A stretch of DNA of 39,345 nucleotides from DAOTTX01 sp034437515. GTDB taxonomy: Bacteria; Chloroflexota; Anaerolineae; Aggregatilineales; Phototrophicaceae. Every line of letters begins with the position of its first letter. The stretch's first letter is position 1. Position numbers and translations under genes: made by a program. Below are positions 34,664 through 39,345 of the stretch, one piece after another. The notes beneath the pieces are model-generated. The model ran no database searches. It was not told the origin of the DNA and saw only the letters and a program-made list of their open reading frames with translations. Location: the NCBI GenBank assembly GCA_034437515.1, contig DAOTTX010000438.1, forward strand, positions 1-39,345, written 5' to 3'.

Positions 34664-35064
34664 AGCGATATACCAACCTATGACACCGGTGTGGTTTTCT
34701 CCCACCACACCTGATGTATTCCTCACATAAGAACACGAGGCTGTGAACGCCGCCTTCGCCGATCTCATCTCACAGGCGGCATGTTTCAAATCCAACAAGC
34801 GAAGAGGCGACCCCGACAGCCAGGCTAATAGGAAGGCTTACCGAATATTTCCGGCAAGCCTTCCTATGCGACTCGGAATTCCAGGAACAAAGATTTGCCC
34901 AAGCCCTGGCAGAGCTGTAAATACTCGTTAAAAATCCTTTAATCTTACCTACCAAGCGTGATATGTTGATTGCAAGTTGGTGTTCAATATAGTTCTTCCT
35001 CCCCAAAGCACGCTCACACCATCATCTGTTTTCACCATTTATACATTTATACGGGAGAATACCC
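34664..35064. other. Intergenic region with three successive hairpins
   Basis: No gene is convincing here. Three inverted repeats follow the WS/DGAT gene. GGTGTGG 34688-34694 pairs with CCACACC 34705-34711. GCCGCCT 34749-34755 pairs with AGGCGGC 34774-34780. A strong 12-bp stem, ATAGGAAGGCTT 34828-34839, pairs with AAGCCTTCCTAT 34856-34867. None has a clear T-run. The first or the last may terminate the lipid operon. Confidence 0.5.
34828..34867. repeat. Strong inverted repeat, possible bidirectional terminator
   Basis: The perfect 12-bp stem surrounds a 16-nt loop that can extend it by CCG/CGG pairing (34841-34843 with 34852-34854). The absence of T's on both sides argues against a standard intrinsic terminator. 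A factor-dependent terminator, mRNA-stabilising hairpin or protein-binding palindrome are alternatives. Confidence 0.6.
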
Positions 35065-38000
35065 ATGTCTGTTCACAATCGCTTTTTTGATATAAAGTTG
35101 TTCCTAGTGCTATTAGCAACTCTAGTGGCTTTCGCTTTCACACCCACACCTTCACAGGCCGGTGGTGGAATGCCGTCTTCGTTCTTCGACCTCGATGAAG
35201 TCAGTTGGTCATCCATCCGCAATGCTAGCAGCAGCGACTTTGGTGACTACTTCGATGACAAATCCGCGGAAGGTTATCTTGTTATCGATCTCGATGTGTT
35301 GGAGATCGGTGGTAACCAGCGCGTCCATGCCGTGTGGCAAAAGAACATCGATGGTCGTAATTGGGCCAGTTGGCGTAACCTGAACAGCAGCGAGTTCCAT
35401 GATAAATGGACCGAATTGAAAGACGACGGCTACCGCCTGATTGACCAGGAAGCCTACGTCCTGAACGGCAACCTCTACTATGCTGGTGTATGGCTTGAGA
35501 ATAAAGAGGGCCTTGGATGGTTTTCTAACCGTAACCTGAGCAGCCAGCAATTTTCTGACAAACTCGCCGACGGTAAAGAAATAGGTTACATCCCCACCGA
35601 TATGGAAGCATACTACTACAATGGCAATTGGTATTATTCCCTCATCATGGTGGATAATGCCGAAAACCTGGGCTGGGCACTGTGGCGCAACCTATCCGCA
35701 TCCCAACTGAACAACTACATGGTTCAATATCAGGATAACTATCGCGTACTCGACATCGAGTCGTACCAATCAGGCAGTAGCCAACTCTACGCCGCCATCT
35801 GGATCACCAATCCGAACGGACGTGACTGGGAAATGCGCCGTGACCTGAACTCAACACAATTTGGTTACGTCTGGCGAGATATGGCAGACCTCGGTTATCG
35901 CTTGATCGACCAGGATGTCTATAACACGTCCAGCGGTACACGCTATGCCGGTGTCTGGCGTCAAAACAGTGACCGCCCGGATTGGCAGTATCGCGCACAG
36001 ACACAGGATACCGCAGCCAGCGCGATGATTGCGGATAGCATCCCTGGTATGGCAGTCGCCGTCGCTCAAGACAACCAGTTCAAGTTCATTCGTGGCTTTG
36101 GTTTCGCCGATATTGCCGCTGGCAAACCGGCCTCGTCGTGGACGATGTTCCGCCTCGCGTCGGTCTCGAAGGCAGTCGCCGGTGTACTCGCCCTCGATAT
36201 GCAAGAGTTCGGTTCGATTGATCTGAGCGAAAACATCCAGACCTACGTGCCTGAGCTGGCGAACGACCACACCTACACCGTCGAACAGACCATCACAAAT
36301 CGCTCCGGTGTTGAACATTACTCTGGCCTTGGTTCGCCGCCGGATGGTGCAAATTACAGCAGCGCACTCGCCGCGCTCGGCTACTGGAACTACTTCATCG
36401 GTAATAGCAACGACCTCGCTTTTACGACGCCCGGCAGTGGCTACTACTACAGTACACACGCTTACACCGTGCTCGGTGCTGCGCTGGAAGATGCGACCGG
36501 TTCACCGATTGACTCACTCATCAACAATTGGACAGCATTCTACGGTTTGAACAATCTCGTCGTTGAGAATATCAACGTGAGCAATCCGGAGCGGGCACAG
36601 ATTTACGCCAACAGCAATACTAGCAATGTAGTAATCTCGCGGGATAACCTGAGTTGGAAGCGTCTAGGCGGTGGCCTGGAAGCAAACATCGTCGATTTGA
36701 CACAGTTCGGGATGAATATCCTCGACGGTGACATACTCACGCAAAACTCAATCGATACCATGTGGACGGCTCCGGATGGCTTCCGCAACTACGGTTATGG
36801 CTGGGATTTAGGAACCGACAATTGTTTGGATTGGGCAGCGAAAGCTGGTGGACAACCTGGTTCGGACTCTTACATCCTTATTTATCCAGAAGTTGAGCTA
36901 GTGATCTCCGTTTTGACGAACCGGAACAACCCGCATGATGCGACGACCATCGCCTTTGACATCGCTGATCCTATCGTTGATGACCTGTGCCGTCAGATCC
37001 CGACAATCACAAGCATCTCACCGCCAGATGGCACGGTCGGCATTGACTATCTGCATCGGTTCGCCGCAAATGGGCAAACCCCGATCAGCTACAGCCTCAC
37101 CGAAGGCACATTACCCGATGGTTTGACCATCAACGGTAATGCCATCACCGGCACCCCGACAAACGGCGGTAGATTCAACGGTGTCATCACCGCCAGCAAC
37201 AGCATCGGCTCGGATACACAGGCGTTCAGCATTAACATCGCCGCACCGCCCAGCATCACCAGCAGTAAGCCAGCCAATGCGGCTCTGGGTGAACCCTACA
37301 GCCACACCTACACGGCTACGGGTGACACACCTATCACGTTCAGTGTGAGCAATGGCGCACTCCCCAATGGGCTAACGCTCTCCGGTAGCACGATCAGCGG
37401 TACCCCGACGACTGAAGGTGTGTTCAACGGCGTCGTCACCGCGACCAACAGCGCCGGTACCGACACACAGACGTTTAACATCGTGGTCGGCAATGCACCG
37501 CAGCGCGTCCATCCAGCTTACGGTCAAACGTTGAATGCACGTAACGCCGCTGGCTGGCCGGCATTCACCTTCGAGCATATCCCCGGTGTGGAGTGGTACG
37601 GTATGTGGATCGGCAATGCGGACACCACCGGTCTCTACCAATGGTTCCCCGCCTCGGATAGCAGCACCGGCGCAACCCCCGGCGATGGCATCTGTGACCC
37701 GACCAATAGACTCTGCACGCTGCCCGTCGATGTATGGCTACCCGATGGTGACTATAGCTGGTGGATGACCTACTGGGGGCCGAACGATTACGAAAATCAC
37801 GGGCAGTACTGGAACGAATCCGTCTTCAGTGTGGACTTCGACACTCCGGCACCCGGTCTGAGCAACGTCACCCCGAACGGCACGGTAAACACAGCACCGA
37901 CCGAAGTCACCTGGGACACCGACCCGAACGTCATGTGGATGCATATCTGGCTCGGTCAGGTCAGCGGCCCGGATGGCAGCCCGTACACGGCTTTCTACGG

Positions 38001-38184
38001 TTGGGTGGATATGACGAACATTTGCAATGCGACCACCTGCACGCTCGACCTGAACGGCGACAGCCTGCCCGACGGCGAGTATCAGATGTGGGTGGAGATG
38101 TGGGGGCCGGACGGTTACCTGAACTGGACAGATGCCAACGGCACCACACCTTCGGCGACCTTTACAGTAGGAAATGGCAGCTAA
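35065..38184 (+). CDS. Secreted multi-domain serine hydrolase (tandem-repeat, beta-lactamase-like, Ig-like and Trp/Cys modules)
   Basis: This 1039-residue exported protein has a Sec signal (core FLVLLATLVAFAF, cleavage after SQA). About five ~50-residue repeats (48-310) follow the pattern W-x-x-x-R-[ND]-L-x-[SA]-x-[QE]-F, then GYR-[VL]-[IL]-D and YAxVW, like bacterial tandem repeat domain 1. A class C beta-lactamase/PBP-like hydrolase domain (about 318-645) has Ser366-Val-Ser-Lys369, Tyr462-Ser-Thr and GGQPGS in the K-[ST]-G position. Two He_PIG-type Ig-like domains (GTLPDGLTINGNAITGTP and a near copy) span about 655-805. Two Trp/Cys modules like those in the beta-helix protein end it. Repeat plus beta-lactamase domain recalls secreted polyglycine-hydrolase-like peptidases, so a peptidase or esterase role outside the cell is plausible. 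Confidence 0.82.
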   Translation: MSVHNRFFDIKLFLVLLATLVAFAFTPTPSQAGGGMPSSFFDLDEVSWSSIRNASSSDFGDYFDDKSAEGYLVIDLDVLEIGGNQRVHAVWQKNIDGRNWASWRNLNSSEFHDKWTELKDDGYRLIDQEAYVLNGNLYYAGVWLENKEGLGWFSNRNLSSQQFSDKLADGKEIGYIPTDMEAYYYNGNWYYSLIMVDNAENLGWALWRNLSASQLNNYMVQYQDNYRVLDIESYQSGSSQLYAAIWITNPNGRDWEMRRDLNSTQFGYVWRDMADLGYRLIDQDVYNTSSGTRYAGVWRQNSDRPDWQYRAQTQDTAASAMIADSIPGMAVAVAQDNQFKFIRGFGFADIAAGKPASSWTMFRLASVSKAVAGVLALDMQEFGSIDLSENIQTYVPELANDHTYTVEQTITNRSGVEHYSGLGSPPDGANYSSALAALGYWNYFIGNSNDLAFTTPGSGYYYSTHAYTVLGAALEDATGSPIDSLINNWTAFYGLNNLVVENINVSNPERAQIYANSNTSNVVISRDNLSWKRLGGGLEANIVDLTQFGMNILDGDILTQNSIDTMWTAPDGFRNYGYGWDLGTDNCLDWAAKAGGQPGSDSYILIYPEVELVISVLTNRNNPHDATTIAFDIADPIVDDLCRQIPTITSISPPDGTVGIDYLHRFAANGQTPISYSLTEGTLPDGLTINGNAITGTPTNGGRFNGVITASNSIGSDTQAFSINIAAPPSITSSKPANAALGEPYSHTYTATGDTPITFSVSNGALPNGLTLSGSTISGTPTTEGVFNGVVTATNSAGTDTQTFNIVVGNAPQRVHPAYGQTLNARNAAGWPAFTFEHIPGVEWYGMWIGNADTTGLYQWFPASDSSTGATPGDGICDPTNRLCTLPVDVWLPDGDYSWWMTYWGPNDYENHGQYWNESVFSVDFDTPAPGLSNVTPNGTVNTAPTEVTWDTDPNVMWMHIWLGQVSGPDGSPYTAFYGWVDMTNICNATTCTLDLNGDSLPDGEYQMWVEMWGPDGYLNWTDANGTTPSATFTVGNGS

Positions 38185-38207
38185 CACCGAATAGATAGCA
38201 CAACGTC

Positions 38208-38239
38208 AAACGCGGTCGGGAACAGTCCCGACCGCGTTT
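38208..38239. terminator. Bidirectional intrinsic terminator
   Basis: A perfect 14-bp stem, AAACGCGGTCGGGA 38208-38221 with TCCCGACCGCGTTT 38226-38239, and a 4-nt loop lie 24 bases after the serine-hydrolase stop and 29 bases before the end of the convergent CBM gene. The stem ends in TTT on both strands, and on the plus strand GTGTTTGTT follows, so it can serve both genes. Confidence 0.85.
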
Positions 38240-38268
38240 GTGTTTGTTCCTATCTGTGCCCTATCGCT

Positions 38269-38964
38269 CTAACCTCGTGGGGATTCGGGATTGTTGAGGT
38301 CTGTCGCCTGGTTTTCCGTAAACCGTTCTTCATCAAACAGGACGAAGCGGTCAACACGGAACTGGTTTGACCGGCCCGCGATCTGAAGGACATATTCACC
38401 CGCTTCAGCCACGTTGATGAAGATCTCGTGAGCGTCGTGATCGACATGGCTGGCTTGCCATGACCAACGCTCCGTAGAGTTGTTAAACACCTTGAACCAG
38501 TCCTGACCCATATTCACATAATCCGTATTACCTTCCGGGCTGGGATCAACCGCCTCGGCAAAGATACCATCACCCAGCACACGCAAGAAGAGGTCGTTGT
38601 AAAGGTCGCCCGGGTCTGGTGAAGTCGCACGCATCTGAAGCCGATAGCTACCTGCTTCGGGAACTTCGATAATGTAAGTCATCACGTCTGACTTTTCCCG
38701 GTCTGTAGCAGTATCGGTATTGCCTTCACGCCAGACGATATAAGCACTACCGGTATAGCCGCCGAAGCTCGTCCGTTCCCGCCAGGCACCGGCTAATCTG
38801 GTGGATTCGGCCTCGAAGACGAGTAGTCCGTTTTGCATCTGAAATGCGTTGTTGCTGCCCTCAATGTAGACCAGTTCACCTGCGGACCAACCACTACCCC
38901 CCAAACCACCACGCGGGACGCCACCCGGCCCTGGCGAAGGTAGTCTTATAATACAATGGGTCAT
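38269..38964 (-). pseudogene. Truncated secreted protein with CBM6/35-like domain
   Basis: The C-terminal ~200 residues form a beta-sandwich carbohydrate-binding-like domain. FQMQNGLLVFEAEST opens it, followed by MTYIIEVPEAGSYRLQMRATS and FINVAEAGEYVLQIAGRSNQFRVDRFVLF. Such domains bind sugars outside the cell. The piece is preceded by a Gly/Pro-rich linker (PSPGPGGVPRGGLGGSGW). Beyond about 38964 the reading frame runs on to 39225 through sequence that looks like non-coding mobile-element debris (two QSSHTP repeats), with no signal peptide. I therefore think the 5' part was lost through the insertion to the right, and the start given is only the first plausible ATG. It could be intact only if exported in another way. 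Confidence 0.5.
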
Positions 38965-39013
38965 CCAGGTGCATAAGCAAACACCTTGAGGGGAGCTGGA
39001 TGTGGAAATCGTT

Positions 39014-39160
39014 GGGGTGTGGCTACTTTGCATTCTACGGTTACGCCGCGAGGACATCCAGTTCCGGGGTGATAGCGCCCTCACCATAGCGTTGCCGATG
39101 GACCCGCGCCCGTCGGAACTGCTGAAACATCTCCCAATCATCGGGGTGTGGCTACTTTGC
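39014..39160 (+). repeat. Pair of 18-bp direct repeats
   Basis: GGGGTGTGGCTACTTTGC occurs at 39014-39031 and at 39143-39160, 129 bases apart. Similar but not identical bases follow each (ATTCTACGG and GTTTTAAGG). On the plus strand each encodes a GVWLLC segment in a short frame beginning near 39001. The origin is unclear; it lies inside the debris between the CBM piece and the transposase tail. Confidence 0.6.
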
Positions 39161-39200
39161 GTTTTAAGGGGTTGAAAGACAGAGGAAAACTCGCGATTAT

Positions 39201-39329
39201 ATGCACTATCAGTCCTATCTTGCACAGGGTTATCCCATTGGAACAGGCGTGATTGAGGGCGCTTGCCGTCATCTGGTCAAAGACCGTTTTGAGCGGGCTG
39301 GTATGCGCTGGTTTGTGAACGGCGTGTAA
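39201..39329 (+). pseudogene. Fragment of ISKra4-type transposase
   Basis: An open stretch of 42 codons reads YLAQGYPIGTGVIEGACRHL followed by VKDRFERAGMRW, then diverges and stops at 39327. The GYPIGTG-V-[IV]-EGAC-x-HLVKDR motif with GMRW is characteristic of the C-terminal part of ISKra4-family transposases. Both the upstream catalytic part and the normal C-terminus are missing, so it is a dead remnant. Confidence 0.7.
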
Positions 39330-39345
39330 GCCATGTAGGACTTTC

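Noticed and set aside
34743..34931. 62-codon frame in the hairpin-rich gap
   Set aside because: Crosses two hairpins, no ribosome site and no recognisable features.
39014..39160. Repeated GGGGTGTGGCTACTTTGC as a possible CRISPR array
   Set aside because: Only two copies, 129 bases apart, with no third copy near the midpoint; spacing does not fit repeat-spacer units.
38965..39225. N-terminal extension of the CBM protein to 39225
   Set aside because: Composition is unlike a secreted protein and includes opposite-strand repeats and transposase coding sequence; treated as a chance open frame.

Overview
This window is a bacterial chromosome segment, moderately GC-rich by eye. My best guess for the source is a Chloroflexota (Anaerolineae-like) bacterium. 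The guess rests on gene style: a long secreted beta-helix protein with a choice-of-anchor-Q-type end, a secreted multi-domain serine hydrolase with tandem-repeat and Ig-like domains, a class I-like HMG-CoA reductase, a wax-ester synthase, and a GntR-LacI hybrid regulator. No rRNA or tRNA was found to confirm it.

Layout. Positions 1-1183 are a decayed mobile-element edge: a serine-recombinase tail abutting an IS5-type transposase N-terminus, preceded by a possible short transcript. Next come an RlmI-type rRNA methyltransferase (1184-2434, +) and a secreted right-handed beta-helix protein (2701-5286, -). A SNF2 helicase and SWIM zinc-finger pair (5684-9549, +) converges on a complete four-gene Wadjet operon, jetA-jetB-jetC-jetD (16287 to 9705, -), an anti-plasmid SMC-type system.

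The centre (16411-29816) is a uronate-utilisation locus in three transcription units. The leftward unit encodes an SDR-type fructuronate reductase, a LarA-superfamily nickel-pincer racemase/epimerase and an FGGY gluconokinase. The divergent rightward unit encodes a GH88 unsaturated glucuronyl hydrolase, an IolB/KduI-family isomerase and KduD. A GntR-LacI (AraR-like) repressor follows on the minus strand, then a CUT1 sugar transporter (binding protein and two permeases) with a GH2 glycosidase. Near-identical palindromes with core GGTACGTACC lie in both divergent promoter regions and probably bind the repressor. The most interesting idea is that saturated uronate is processed as fructuronate -> D-mannonate -> D-gluconate -> 6-phosphogluconate, with the LarA homologue as C2 epimerase, while unsaturated uronate goes through the Kdu branch to KDG.

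Right part: a lipid cluster (30002-34663, +) has HMG-CoA reductase, a patatin-like lipase and a wax-ester synthase/DGAT fused to an SCP2-like domain. A hairpin-rich gap follows, then a 1039-residue secreted protein (35065-38184). That protein ends in the same Trp/Cys-rich modules found at the end of the beta-helix protein. The window closes with a truncated carbohydrate-binding-module protein and an ISKra4-type transposase tail.
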